Shown here piece by piece: positions 37,128 through 46,155 of a stretch of 60,174 bases of DNA; position 1 is the first letter of the stretch; every line of letters begins with the position of its first letter. The notes beneath the pieces are model-generated. The model had not been told where the DNA came from, did not search any database, and saw only the letters and a list, made by a program, of their open reading frames with translations. A program made the position numbers and the translations under genes. Source of the DNA: CAYSQW01 sp964433135 (GTDB lineage Bacteria; Acidobacteriota; Aminicenantia; Aminicenantales; Aminicenantaceae). The stretch spans positions 1-60,174 of the forward strand of contig CAYSQW010000016.1 of the NCBI GenBank assembly GCA_964433135.1. The letters run 5' to 3'.

Positions 37128-38966
37128 ATGAAATCTTTTAAAATGATCGCATGTTTGATATTCGCATTCAGCTTACCGGCCGTTTCATCCCCGCCGGGAG
37201 ATATTCATCAAGCCGTGATCCGGGGCGATCTCGAGGCGGTTTGCTCCATGCTGGACGCCGAACCAACGCTTCTGGAATCCAGAAACACCGATAATCTGAC
37301 CCCGCTTCATCTGGCATCGGTTCACGGCCAAACCGCCATCGCGTCATTTCTGCTGGAAAAAGGGGCGGAAATCGATGCCGGGGATAACGAAAACAGCACC
37401 GCTCTCCACAATGCGGCGGGGCGTGGACATCAAGAGATCATCTCCCTGCTGATCAAGAACGGCGCCTCGGCTAACCGTAAAGACGATAACGGCATGACGC
37501 CGCTTCATTTCGCCTGCGCTTCCGGACATGAAACATGCGCCGAAATCCTTTTGGATAAAGGGGCGGATCCCGGCGCGCGTGAGGCCAACGGGAGAACCCC
37601 CCTTTTCTTCTGTGCGCGCAGCGGAAGCCTTTCCCTCTGCAAGCTCCTGATTGCAAAAGGCGCCCGCGTCGATGTGTATAACAGATTCGAGCGCGGCCCC
37701 CTGCTCTACGCCATCTGGGGAAATCATCCGGAAGTCATTCGATTTCTCATCGGTGAAGGAGTGGATCTCGATAAAAAAGATTCTACAGGTCTGGCGATCC
37801 TGCATTATGCGTGTCTCAACGGCACTTCCCCTCTGGTGAAAGCCCTCATCAAAGCCGGAGCGGATCTTTCCGTGCGAAACATGGAGGGACATACACCGCT
37901 TCACACCGCCGCTTATCACGGAATCGGAGACAGCGTCGATGCGCTCGCCGCCGCCGGTGCCGATGTTTCCGCTGCCGACGAACACCAGGATACGCCTCTC
38001 CACGGCGCCGCCTGGCACGGCGACCGGAAAGCGGTCGATGCGCTGCTGGCGGAAAAAGCCGATATCAATGCCAAGAACGCCGCGGGTCGTACGCCTCTGG
38101 ATTATGCCGTAAAAAACGGACATGACGCATGCGCACAAATGCTTCGAGACCGCGGGGCCGTTCCCGGCACATCGCCCTCTCCCTCCATAAAGCGAGGCAA
38201 AATCCCCTACTCCGTCGGCCAGGGCGAAACCGGCCCGATCAAAATGACGGTGATCTACGACAACACCGTCGCCGTCGAAGGGTTGAAAGGAGAATGGGGA
38301 TTCTCCTGCTTCATCGAAGGCACCGAAAAGACCATCCTCTTCGATACCGGAGGAAACGCCGAAACTTTTCAGCAAAACGTCGGCACCCTCAACATCGATC
38401 TGGACGACGCGGATGCGGTCGTAATCTCACATGATCACTGGGATCATGTCAACGGACTTCCCGTTTTTTTCAAGGTTAACCGGCATGCGCCGATCTATAT
38501 CCCCTATCAATTTCCCTATGATTTCGTTCGCGGCGTCGAAAGCGCATCCGGGGAAGCGGTTCCGATCAATGAGCCGACGGCGGTTTGCGAACACGTCTAC
38601 CTGACCGGACAGATGGGCGACCGCATCAAGGAACAGTCATTGATCGTAAACACGTCCAAGGGCTTGATCATCGTCACCGGCTGTTCCCATCAGGGCATCG
38701 TGAATATTCTGAAAAAAGCCAAGCAGGTTCTCAACCGGGACATCTATCTGGTTTTCGGCGGCTTTCACCTTATGGGACATTCCGAAGAGCAGGTTGCTGC
38801 AATCATCCGTGATTTTAAAAAATTAGGCGTCCGCAAATGCGGCGCCACCCACTGCACGGGAGACGCCGCCATTCAAATGTTCAAGCAGGCATACGGGGAT
38901 GACTACGTCGAGATCGGGGCCGGAAGGGTTCTCCATTTCGGTAACCAACAGAAAAGCCGATCCTGA
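37128..38966 (+). CDS. exported ankyrin-repeat / metallo-beta-lactamase fusion
   Basis: A 612-residue exported protein: signal peptide (about 1-21), about ten ankyrin repeats (24-345) with repeated TPLHLA-type helices, then a metallo-beta-lactamase domain (about 371-605). The metal motif is HDHWDH at His435, His437, Asp439, His440, and the domain resembles COG1237 proteins (7,8-dihydropterin-type synthases). Later ligands probably include TGCSHQG and GGFHLMGH. AGGAG lies upstream of the start. The ankyrin part may dock a partner or substrate. The reaction is unknown. Confidence 0.8.
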   Translation: MKSFKMIACLIFAFSLPAVSSPPGDIHQAVIRGDLEAVCSMLDAEPTLLESRNTDNLTPLHLASVHGQTAIASFLLEKGAEIDAGDNENSTALHNAAGRGHQEIISLLIKNGASANRKDDNGMTPLHFACASGHETCAEILLDKGADPGAREANGRTPLFFCARSGSLSLCKLLIAKGARVDVYNRFERGPLLYAIWGNHPEVIRFLIGEGVDLDKKDSTGLAILHYACLNGTSPLVKALIKAGADLSVRNMEGHTPLHTAAYHGIGDSVDALAAAGADVSAADEHQDTPLHGAAWHGDRKAVDALLAEKADINAKNAAGRTPLDYAVKNGHDACAQMLRDRGAVPGTSPSPSIKRGKIPYSVGQGETGPIKMTVIYDNTVAVEGLKGEWGFSCFIEGTEKTILFDTGGNAETFQQNVGTLNIDLDDADAVVISHDHWDHVNGLPVFFKVNRHAPIYIPYQFPYDFVRGVESASGEAVPINEPTAVCEHVYLTGQMGDRIKEQSLIVNTSKGLIIVTGCSHQGIVNILKKAKQVLNRDIYLVFGGFHLMGHSEEQVAAIIRDFKKLGVRKCGATHCTGDAAIQMFKQAYGDDYVEIGAGRVLHFGNQQKSRS

Positions 38967-39104
38967 CGGAAATCGCCCGGGGCATAACGAGACCTCCATG
39001 TCTTTATCGAAAGATCCGGGCCGGCATTCCCGCGGCAGCCGGCCCATCTATCTTGATGCGCCTGCTTTTCATCCGAAGCGGTCGTATCCATTTGCATGCC
39101 GGAC

Positions 39105-39132
39105 TTGACTTTGATGCGGGATCTTCTATCAT
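39105..39132 (+). promoter_or_regulatory. YigZ-family gene promoter (possible leaderless mRNA)
   Basis: TTGACT (39105-39110), a 16-bp spacer and TATCAT (39127-39132) form a promoter whose -10 ends only six bases before the ATG at 39139. Transcription would begin at or next to the start codon, and there is no ribosome site, so the mRNA may be leaderless. Confidence 0.6.
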
Positions 39133-39138
39133 CGAATC

Positions 39139-39756
39139 ATGGAACCTTTCCTCTCCATCTCCAGGGAATCGGAGATTTCGATCAAGATCAAACGCTCGAA
39201 ATTCATCGCGCGCGGTTTCAAGTGCCCCGATAAGGAGACGGCGCTGGCCGTCGTCAAGCGTATCCGTGAAACCTATCCGGACGCCACGCATCACTGCTGG
39301 GCGTTTCGGGTCGGGCCTTCGGGTGAGATTTCCCGCGCCCAGGACGACGGCGAACCCCACGGAACCGCCGGCCCTCCGATCCTGAGCGTCCTGGAACAAA
39401 ACCGGCTGACCAACACGCTGATCATCGTGACCCGCTATTACGGAGGCACCAAGCTGGGAGCCGGCGGGCTGGTCCGCGCCTACCGGGAAGCCGCTCAGCA
39501 GGTCCTGGAAAAATCCGGAACCGCTCCTATCCGGCACGTCAAGGAGATCTCCGCGGTGGTCCCCTACGCGGCGCTGACGCCGTTTGAAAACCTTGCCGAC
39601 CGGGAAGGCTATGAAATCATCCGCAAAGATTTCAAGGAAAACGCCGAGATCCGCCTGCGGGTTCCAGTCGACAAAGAAAGCGATTTCCGGTCCTTCTACC
39701 AACAGCTCGTCTGCGGGAAATATTCGTACACCATACTTCAGGAAAAAATTGTTTAA
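39139..39756 (+). CDS. YigZ/IMPACT family protein (UPF0029)
   Basis: A 205-residue protein with the conserved KRSKFIARGFKC, ATHHCWAFRVG, QDDGEPHGTAGPPIL and RYYGGTKLGAGGLVRAYREAA blocks of the UPF0029/YigZ family, plus the C-terminal DUF1949-like domain. YigZ proteins are linked to translation or protein turnover, but their biochemical role is uncertain. The ATG lacks a ribosome site and sits right after the promoter. Confidence 0.92.
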   Translation: MEPFLSISRESEISIKIKRSKFIARGFKCPDKETALAVVKRIRETYPDATHHCWAFRVGPSGEISRAQDDGEPHGTAGPPILSVLEQNRLTNTLIIVTRYYGGTKLGAGGLVRAYREAAQQVLEKSGTAPIRHVKEISAVVPYAALTPFENLADREGYEIIRKDFKENAEIRLRVPVDKESDFRSFYQQLVCGKYSYTILQEKIV

Positions 39757-39835
39757 CGCTTCTCTTTCCGATACGCGTCAGCCGGTTTGAATATGGGGAC
39801 AACCTGTGATATAAGCGGGTAAAGGATCGATCTCC

Positions 39836-40510
39836 ATGCAACCGATGAAAGACCGAGGCGCCCGCGCCGGCGTCCCCTTCAAAGCGATGCCGGCTTCACT
39901 CAAACACTCGACCGTGTCCCTGCTTCTGTTCAACCTTTTCCCTTTGATCGGAGTCCTGTTTTTCAGTTGGGACATCGCCGGGGTCATGCTGCTGTACTGG
40001 TCGGAAAACATCGTCATCGGATTTTTCAATGTGCTGAAGCTCCGGAAGGCCGAAGGAACGAGCCGACCCGGGGGCCGGGCTTCCATCCACAAGATCTCCC
40101 CCGCCACCGGCAAATTCGGCGAGATTCTGTTTTTCATCTTCCACTATGGAATGTTTACGGCCGTACACGGCGTCTTCGTGCTGGCCCTCTTCGGGACTCC
40201 GGAAGCCGGATGGGGAGGGATCGCGCTGGCGGCTTTCCATCTTTTCCTCAGCCACGGGGTCTCTTTTAGGCGCAACTTCATTCGCGGCGGAGAATACAAA
40301 ACCGCCGACCGGAATCGACTTTTCTTCCAGCCCTACAAACGCATCGTGGTGATGCACCTCACGATCCTGATCGGCGGCGGCATCGCTAAAGTGATCGGAG
40401 CCCCGCCCCTGGCCCTCATCGTGATGATCGCACTTAAAATGTATATCGACCAGCGAGCCCACCGGCTGGAACACGCCCCATCGGTGCACGTCGAAACACC
40501 TTCATCCTGA
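39836..40510 (+). CDS. DUF6498-like integral membrane protein
   Basis: A 224-residue protein with about five hydrophobic helices. The segments VMLLYWSENIVIGFFNVLKL and FFIFHYGMFTAVHGVFVLAL match the DUF6498 family. The function is unknown. AAAGGA lies upstream of the start. It stands alone between the YigZ-type gene and the convergent aldo/keto reductase gene. Confidence 0.72.
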   Translation: MQPMKDRGARAGVPFKAMPASLKHSTVSLLLFNLFPLIGVLFFSWDIAGVMLLYWSENIVIGFFNVLKLRKAEGTSRPGGRASIHKISPATGKFGEILFFIFHYGMFTAVHGVFVLALFGTPEAGWGGIALAAFHLFLSHGVSFRRNFIRGGEYKTADRNRLFFQPYKRIVVMHLTILIGGGIAKVIGAPPLALIVMIALKMYIDQRAHRLEHAPSVHVETPSS

Positions 40511-40536
40511 ATCGACGACGGCGGTTTCTTCCCCGA

Positions 40537-41859
40537 TCAATCCAGGATCAAACGTTTATGGGCGAGGGCGAGCAGTCCCTGAGCGGGAACTCCGTAGGGA
40601 CATGCGGACTCACAGAAACCTTCGCAGTCGAAACACAGATCGGCCTTGGGAGTCGTAAGCGCCGCATACTTCCGCATGGCGTGTTTTTCCCTGCCTTGAG
40701 CGGCGAAATAGTGCTGATAGCGCAGGATGGTATTCACGGGGACGTGATGCGGGCATTCCGCTTCGCAGATGCCGCAGGCATGCCGGCAGTACAGGCTGCC
40801 GCAGGACCGCGCATAGCTGTCAAGCAGAGCCATCTCCTGCGAACTGAAAGCCGTTCCGGACAACCTGAGGTGGCCTTTCACGTCGTCGAACGTGTTGTAT
40901 GTGATGCAGGCCGTATTCACATCCCGGTTGCTCAACACGAACCGGATGGCGGCATCCCGGATCTCATCGGGCGTGGTCAGCTTGTGCTCCTTGAGAAAAC
41001 CCTCCGCCTGGTCCACCTTGACCTTCATCCGCTCCACTGCTTTATTGACATATGCGGGAACCTCTTTGCCCTCCCGCTTCAGATCTTCCGCTTCCTGCTT
41101 AAAATACACATAAAGGCCCACCGGGTTGGTTTTCATCAGCGTCGTCCCGATCTTCTTTTCGGCGCACGCACGCAGCACCCGTTCACCTTGTTCGCGGGCG
41201 ATAAAATTATAGGCGAGCAGAACCACATCGAAGCGCCCGTCCTCCACCGCTGTCATGTGCACCTTTTCCATGGTTTCTTCGGGGTCGTTCAGCCACTGCC
41301 CTCCGTGATTCGACAATCCCACATAGCGGACGCGGCCTTCGGCCTTGAGCTGTCGCATGGCTTCATGAAATCCGGGCGTCAGCACCGTTTCCGAATTCGG
41401 GCATCCGTGGATCATCATGCAGTCGACATAATCGGTCTGGAGGCGCTCCAGGCATTTGCGCGAACGTTCCAATATGCTGTTTTTCTCCCGGTCCTTTCTG
41501 AGTGGAAGCTTGGTGGTGATGAAAAAAGCTTTCCGGTCCCGATTTTTGATCGCGTCCCCGATAACCCGCTCGTCTCTCCCGTTGCCGTAGGTTTCTCCGG
41601 TATCGATATAGTTGACCCCCGCGTCCAGGAGCATATTGAGCATGGCGATGTTGGCATGATGCTCACCGGCGGCGATATCGGACACTTTGAATCCGGTTCT
41701 TCCCAGGGTCCGGTACTCCTTGATCTTCAGCGGTTCGGATCGATCATCCCGGGTTTTTGCTTCTCCGGGGAGACCCTTTCCAATCGCGCCGGCGCCGACG
41801 ACGCCGGCCGCGGACTGTTTGATAAATTGTCTCCGTCCAATCTGATGCCGAGTGTCCAT
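40537..41859 (-). CDS. Tat-exported aldo/keto reductase with ferredoxin-type tail
   Basis: A 440-residue protein. A twin-arginine signal (RRQFIKQSAAG) leads to an aldo/keto reductase barrel with GVNYIDTGETYGNG (Asp, Tyr), FFITTKLP (Lys) and DCMMIHGC (His). The C-terminal 90 residues carry two cysteine clusters, CGSLYCRHACGICEAECP and CFDCEGFCESACP, as for two iron-sulfur clusters. Similar AKR-ferredoxin proteins are common in anaerobes. It likely performs a redox reaction in the periplasm; electron donor and substrate unknown. Confidence 0.88.
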   Translation of the reverse strand: MDTRHQIGRRQFIKQSAAGVVGAGAIGKGLPGEAKTRDDRSEPLKIKEYRTLGRTGFKVSDIAAGEHHANIAMLNMLLDAGVNYIDTGETYGNGRDERVIGDAIKNRDRKAFFITTKLPLRKDREKNSILERSRKCLERLQTDYVDCMMIHGCPNSETVLTPGFHEAMRQLKAEGRVRYVGLSNHGGQWLNDPEETMEKVHMTAVEDGRFDVVLLAYNFIAREQGERVLRACAEKKIGTTLMKTNPVGLYVYFKQEAEDLKREGKEVPAYVNKAVERMKVKVDQAEGFLKEHKLTTPDEIRDAAIRFVLSNRDVNTACITYNTFDDVKGHLRLSGTAFSSQEMALLDSYARSCGSLYCRHACGICEAECPHHVPVNTILRYQHYFAAQGREKHAMRKYAALTTPKADLCFDCEGFCESACPYGVPAQGLLALAHKRLILD

Positions 41860-41907
41860 CCCTCCTCCTTCTGTGGTCGTATGCGGGTTTCGATCCGGGC
41901 TGGAAAA

Positions 41908-41937
41908 ATATTACGCCCACTTTTTAGCCTATGTCAT
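41908..41937 (-). promoter_or_regulatory. aldo/keto reductase promoter
   Basis: On the minus strand ATGACA (41932-41937), an 18-bp spacer and TAATAT (41908-41913) form a likely promoter about 50 bases upstream of the Tat-AKR start codon. Confidence 0.5.
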
Positions 41938-42002
41938 TTCCCTGAACCGATATCTCAAAACGAATATATCATATACAATTTTAAAATCAAATATCCTCAG
42001 GC

Positions 42003-42033
42003 GAAATGCCGGAAATCCCAAAAACGGCATTTC
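42003..42033. other. 9-bp inverted repeat upstream of lplA
   Basis: GAAATGCCG (42003-42011) and CGGCATTTC (42025-42033) form a perfect inverted repeat with a 13-nt loop, in the divergent gap between the AKR and lipoate ligase genes. There is no T-run, so it is more likely an operator or leader hairpin than a terminator. Confidence 0.4.
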
Positions 42034-42132
42034 AGACTTTCATCCCTCGCCGTTTTTGATTAGAATAAGCGATTCACAAAATCGGTTCGGCTTTCCCGGC
42101 GGGACGGCTGATGAGATGAGGCTGAAATTATA

Positions 42133-43134
42133 ATGCAAGCGCAAAATCTGGTTCCTAAGATATATCGTTCCGAATCCACTGATCCGTGGTTCAACCTGGC
42201 TGCGGAAGAGCACCTCCTGCGGGATGCCAACGAGGGTGAAATCACGCTCTACCTATGGCAAAATCAGACGACCGTCGTCATCGGACGCAACCAGAATCCC
42301 TGGAAAGAATGCGACTGTTCGCGGCTCGAATCCGACGGCGGGAAGCTGGCCCGCCGACCTTCGGGGGGCGGCGCCGTGTTTCACGACCTCGGCAACCTCA
42401 ATTTCACGTTCATCACCGATAAGCGTCACTACGATTTCAAGCGGCAGGTTGAAATCATCGCGCTGGCGATCCGGAAGCTGGGAATCTCCGTGGAATTCAG
42501 CGGCCGCAACGATCTTATGGTCGCGGGTAGAAAGATCTCCGGGAACGCCTATTACCACGGAGAAACCGCCGTGCTTCACCACGGCTGCATCCTCATCGAC
42601 ACCGATTTCGAGAAGATGATCCGCTACCTGCGCGTTTCCAGCGACAAGATCGCCGCCAAAGGCATTTCTTCGGTCCGCTCCCGGGTGGGCAACCTGGTCG
42701 ATTCCTCCCCGGGGCTTACTGCCCGGCATCTGGCCGAGCTTATCCAAGAAAGCTTTCAGGAAATCCACGGCGACGCGGAACGGGTATCCGCCATCCGATC
42801 CCCCGCTCCCGCCCTCAAATCCCTCTATAAGAAATACGCTTCCTGGGAATGGCGCTACGGAAAAACCCCCGAGTTCGACATCGCCCTCCGAAAGCGGTTC
42901 GCATGGGGCGAGATCGATCTTCGCCTGAAACTCAGGAACGCCCACATCGCCGCGGCCCACATCTACTCGGATGCCATGAACAGCCGGTTGATCCGGGACA
43001 TCGCTGAGATCATGAAAGACAGGCCTTACAGCGGCGAGGCGCTGGCCGCCGCGATCAAAGAACTGGAGATCGAGCCCGGCGAACCGATCATGATCGAAGA
43101 AATAAGCGACTGGCTGCTGGCCGAGACCCCTTGA
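42133..43134 (+). CDS. lplA: lipoate--protein ligase
   Basis: A 333-residue enzyme with the LplA set: RRPSGGGAVFHDLGNLNFTF, GRNDLMVAGRKISGNA with its catalytic lysine, and the C-terminal accessory domain. It activates lipoate with ATP and attaches it to lysines of lipoyl domains in 2-oxoacid dehydrogenases and the glycine cleavage H protein. It acts in the cytoplasm. A TATAAT overlaps the start (-10-like), and the ribosome site is weak (GAGG 12 bases upstream), so this start is not proven. Confidence 0.93.
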   Translation: MQAQNLVPKIYRSESTDPWFNLAAEEHLLRDANEGEITLYLWQNQTTVVIGRNQNPWKECDCSRLESDGGKLARRPSGGGAVFHDLGNLNFTFITDKRHYDFKRQVEIIALAIRKLGISVEFSGRNDLMVAGRKISGNAYYHGETAVLHHGCILIDTDFEKMIRYLRVSSDKIAAKGISSVRSRVGNLVDSSPGLTARHLAELIQESFQEIHGDAERVSAIRSPAPALKSLYKKYASWEWRYGKTPEFDIALRKRFAWGEIDLRLKLRNAHIAAAHIYSDAMNSRLIRDIAEIMKDRPYSGEALAAAIKELEIEPGEPIMIEEISDWLLAETP

Positions 43135-43241
43135 ATCCTTTCCTCCGCGCTCCTCTCGAAGAGACTTGCAAAAATTAACGCCAGCGGAGAGAATATCTTT
43201 TGTGAAAATTCTTTTCCCATGAATGGGGAACAAGGAGTGAA

Positions 43242-44156
43242 ATGAGCGCCATTCTTGAAATTTCGGGACTCTCCAAAAGTTTCGGGAAAAAAAAGGTCCT
43301 GAACAACTTCGACCTGAAAGTCGAAAAAGGAACCGCTTACTGTCTGCTGGGGAAAAACGGGGCCGGTAAGACCACGCTGTTCCGCATGATCATGGGAGTC
43401 ATCCCCCCGGATGCGGGAAAGATCCTTTTCCGGGGAAACGCGCTGAGCTGCGGCGACAGCCGCCACAAAAAGGAAATCGGTTTCATCGCCGAGGACTCCA
43501 TCTACTACGGCTGGATGACGGTCCGCAGGCATCTTCGGTTCCACGCCGCGTTTTTCCCCAAATGGGATGCGGCCAAAGCGGAAACCTACCGGAAACAGCT
43601 GGGGCTGGAAGACAACCTCCGGATACGCAGCCTTTCCCGAGGCATGAAGCTGAAACTGGGGATGATCACCGCGCTGGCCGCCGCCCCCGAGCTCATCATC
43701 CTCGACGATCCCACTTCGGGACTCGATGTCCCTACGAGGCGAACCTTCTTCAGAGATATTCTCGGCGGCATCCTAGAGGGAGGAACCTCGATCCTCTTCG
43801 GAACCCACATGGTGCACGAAATCGAGAACATCACCCAGAGGACCGGGATCCTGCATCGGGGAAGGCTGGTGGTTCAGGAGGAAGCGGCGGACTTGAAGCA
43901 AACGGTCAAGCGGGTGTGCTTCACCTGCGATACGCCCGAAGCCGTGAACCGGGAGCTGCAGGGGATCATGACGCTCCGACGGCATGGCCGGCGATACGAA
44001 ACCGTCCTCCATCCCTGGAACGAACAAAGGCGGGCGGAACTCCGGGTGCTTAAAGCCTATGACCTGGAAACCGAGCCGCTGAGCCTGGAGGAGATCTTTC
44101 TCAGCTTCATCGCCGGCGACACCCCCCAGCCGGATCAGGAGCCGGAACCATGCTGA
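43242..44156 (+). CDS. ABC transporter ATP-binding protein
   Basis: A 304-residue ATPase with Walker A GKNGAGKTT (37-45), signature LSRGMKLKLGM and Walker B LIILDDPTSGLD. The signature has Arg where LSGG is usual, as in many YtrB/EcsA-type ATPases. The C-terminal 90 residues are an extra domain. AAGGAG lies upstream of the start. It overlaps the next gene by 7 nt, so the two are one transporter operon. Confidence 0.92.
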   Translation: MSAILEISGLSKSFGKKKVLNNFDLKVEKGTAYCLLGKNGAGKTTLFRMIMGVIPPDAGKILFRGNALSCGDSRHKKEIGFIAEDSIYYGWMTVRRHLRFHAAFFPKWDAAKAETYRKQLGLEDNLRIRSLSRGMKLKLGMITALAAAPELIILDDPTSGLDVPTRRTFFRDILGGILEGGTSILFGTHMVHEIENITQRTGILHRGRLVVQEEAADLKQTVKRVCFTCDTPEAVNRELQGIMTLRRHGRRYETVLHPWNEQRRAELRVLKAYDLETEPLSLEEIFLSFIAGDTPQPDQEPEPC

Positions 44157-46027
44157 TAAAGCTGTTCTTCAAGGAATGGCGGGAAAACCTCCCGGTGTTC
44201 GGCCTGGCCTTGGCCCTGCTGCTGGCGCTGGCGGCCTTGAACCTCAGCGGGCAGCAGGAGCTGACGCTTTATCTCTCGGGCATGTTTCTTTGGCTTTTCC
44301 TTCCCTTCTCAGCGCTGCTGTTCGGCTCGAGCGGCTACGAATCCGAGTTCAAGGACAATGCCTGGGTCTACCTGTTTTCACTTCCCGTGAAAAAAGGATG
44401 GATCTGGTGGGTGAAATACGCTGCGCGCCTGAGCCTTTTTTTATCCGTTTTCCTGCTTTTCAGTCTCCTGATGCAGTATCTTCCCGGTCTGAAGGCAAGC
44501 CTGGAAAATTCCGGCCTGCTTTTCATGATGCACGGGCTGCTGGCCTATTCCCCCTATCTGATGATATCGCTTCTGGCGCTCACCATCGCTTACTCCATCT
44601 CCTTCCTTTCCGAAAAGCCTTTCGTTCTGGTCTTCACCGCCATCCTGATAGGAGCCGGCTTCCTTTTTCTGTTGTGGAAGTATCAGGAATTCCTTATCAT
44701 GACTTATTTCCTCCGGCGGGGGGTACAGATCATGGCGGGGCTGGGGGGAGCGGCATTCGCCGCCGCCTCACTCATCGTCTTCACCCGCTGCGATTTCTCC
44801 CAAAGAGGCAGGAATCTCCTGCGTTTCACCCGCACAGCCGCCCTCTTCCTCATCATCTGCTTACCGCTTCACATGCTCTGGGTAACGGGAGGAAAAGTGT
44901 TCAGCCCCCGGACGCTTTACCACCCCACTCATGCGCACAAGACGGACGGCGGCGTCACCATAAATTCTTTTCAGCACGGTCTCGTCAGATACGACGGTCA
45001 CTCCCGGAAATTCATCAAGCTCAACCGCGCCTCCCGTTTCTCCAACTGGCTGTTTTCGCTGGAAGGAGGAAAGGCGGCCTTCATCAAAGATATCCGGCGG
45101 GAACGTCGATCCTATCCCAATCTCTGGGTCATGAACGAAGACGGCTCCGGCGCCCGGGCGTTGATCGAAACCCAAAAGCATGAATCCCCCTTCCACAACC
45201 GGGATATCGAGTCCTGCCTGCTTTCTTCAGACGGCGGCCATGTGGCTTTCGTCGTCGGACCGGGTGCTTCCAACCCGGGACGCCGGGAGCTCTGGCGCAT
45301 GCGATCCGACGGAACCCGGCTGCAAAAAATCACGATCGATCTTCCCGGTCACCGCAACTTTCAGCTGACCGTCTGGCCCGGTTCCGGAGAAAACCTCTTT
45401 TTCACGGCCGAGGTCAAGCAAAACCACGAGCTGCCCCGCTCGCGTCTGATCGGCCTCGAGGTCGACACCGGCCGCCTCAACATTCTGGCGGAAAACCTGA
45501 CCGATCCCCAGGGGATACGGCCCTCCCCCCGCCATGATGTCCTCGTTTTCCGGCACCGCACACCCGGGGACGCGCTGAACCGCATCTCCCTGCTGGATTT
45601 GAATTCCCTGAGCACGGAGCTCATCCATTCATCGGCTTCACCCCGCCGTGGAAGCATCCGGTGGGATCCCCGGGGGGACAAGATCGCATTCTGGCATGCG
45701 GGAAACAACCGGGATGCGCTCAGCGTATATAGGACCGGAAAAGGCATCATCACCGGAGTTCCTTATCACGATCCCTTTTACGGTTTGAGCTACGACTGGC
45801 TGTCGGACGGCGTGCGGATCGCGGCCTGCCGCATGGAGAACGAAGGTCCCGTGCTGACGATCCTGGATGAAAATCTAGCGGAGACACAACGGTTCGCGCT
45901 CCCTGAAGAATTCCGGTCCCTGTGGCGGATCTGGGGCGGGGATGACACCGTTCTGGCGCAGCGGTCCCGGCGGGGCGGTTTCTGGCTCCTGGATCTGAAT
46001 TCGGGAATTTGGGAAGAGATCTTTTAG
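44150..46027 (+). CDS. ABC permease fused to a beta-propeller domain
   Basis: A 625-residue protein: about seven hydrophobic helices in residues 14-245, then a 380-residue soluble domain with TolB/WD40-like repeats (for example LWVMNEDGSGARALIE, ELWRMRSDGTRLQKI, SIRWDPRGDKIAFW). With an odd helix number and a cytoplasmic N-terminus, the propeller should lie outside the membrane. ABC permeases of this size class normally end after the helices, so this fusion is unusual. The ATPase partner is encoded just upstream. Confidence 0.82.
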   Translation: MLIKLFFKEWRENLPVFGLALALLLALAALNLSGQQELTLYLSGMFLWLFLPFSALLFGSSGYESEFKDNAWVYLFSLPVKKGWIWWVKYAARLSLFLSVFLLFSLLMQYLPGLKASLENSGLLFMMHGLLAYSPYLMISLLALTIAYSISFLSEKPFVLVFTAILIGAGFLFLLWKYQEFLIMTYFLRRGVQIMAGLGGAAFAAASLIVFTRCDFSQRGRNLLRFTRTAALFLIICLPLHMLWVTGGKVFSPRTLYHPTHAHKTDGGVTINSFQHGLVRYDGHSRKFIKLNRASRFSNWLFSLEGGKAAFIKDIRRERRSYPNLWVMNEDGSGARALIETQKHESPFHNRDIESCLLSSDGGHVAFVVGPGASNPGRRELWRMRSDGTRLQKITIDLPGHRNFQLTVWPGSGENLFFTAEVKQNHELPRSRLIGLEVDTGRLNILAENLTDPQGIRPSPRHDVLVFRHRTPGDALNRISLLDLNSLSTELIHSSASPRRGSIRWDPRGDKIAFWHAGNNRDALSVYRTGKGIITGVPYHDPFYGLSYDWLSDGVRIAACRMENEGPVLTILDENLAETQRFALPEEFRSLWRIWGGDDTVLAQRSRRGGFWLLDLNSGIWEEIF

Positions 46028-46155
46028 CTCTCCGCAGCAACGCCGATCATTACAAAACCGCTTGCAAAGAACCGAAAAAACACATACGATTCATGAAAGT
46101 TTCCCGGTGATAAACCCGGAACGTCTCACACCGAAATCCAAAGAGGAGGCCCGAG

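Noticed and set aside
40558..42063. Plus-strand open frame over the aldo/keto reductase gene
   Set aside because: The minus-strand AKR has a Tat signal, barrel motifs and two cysteine clusters; the antisense frame is not protein-like.
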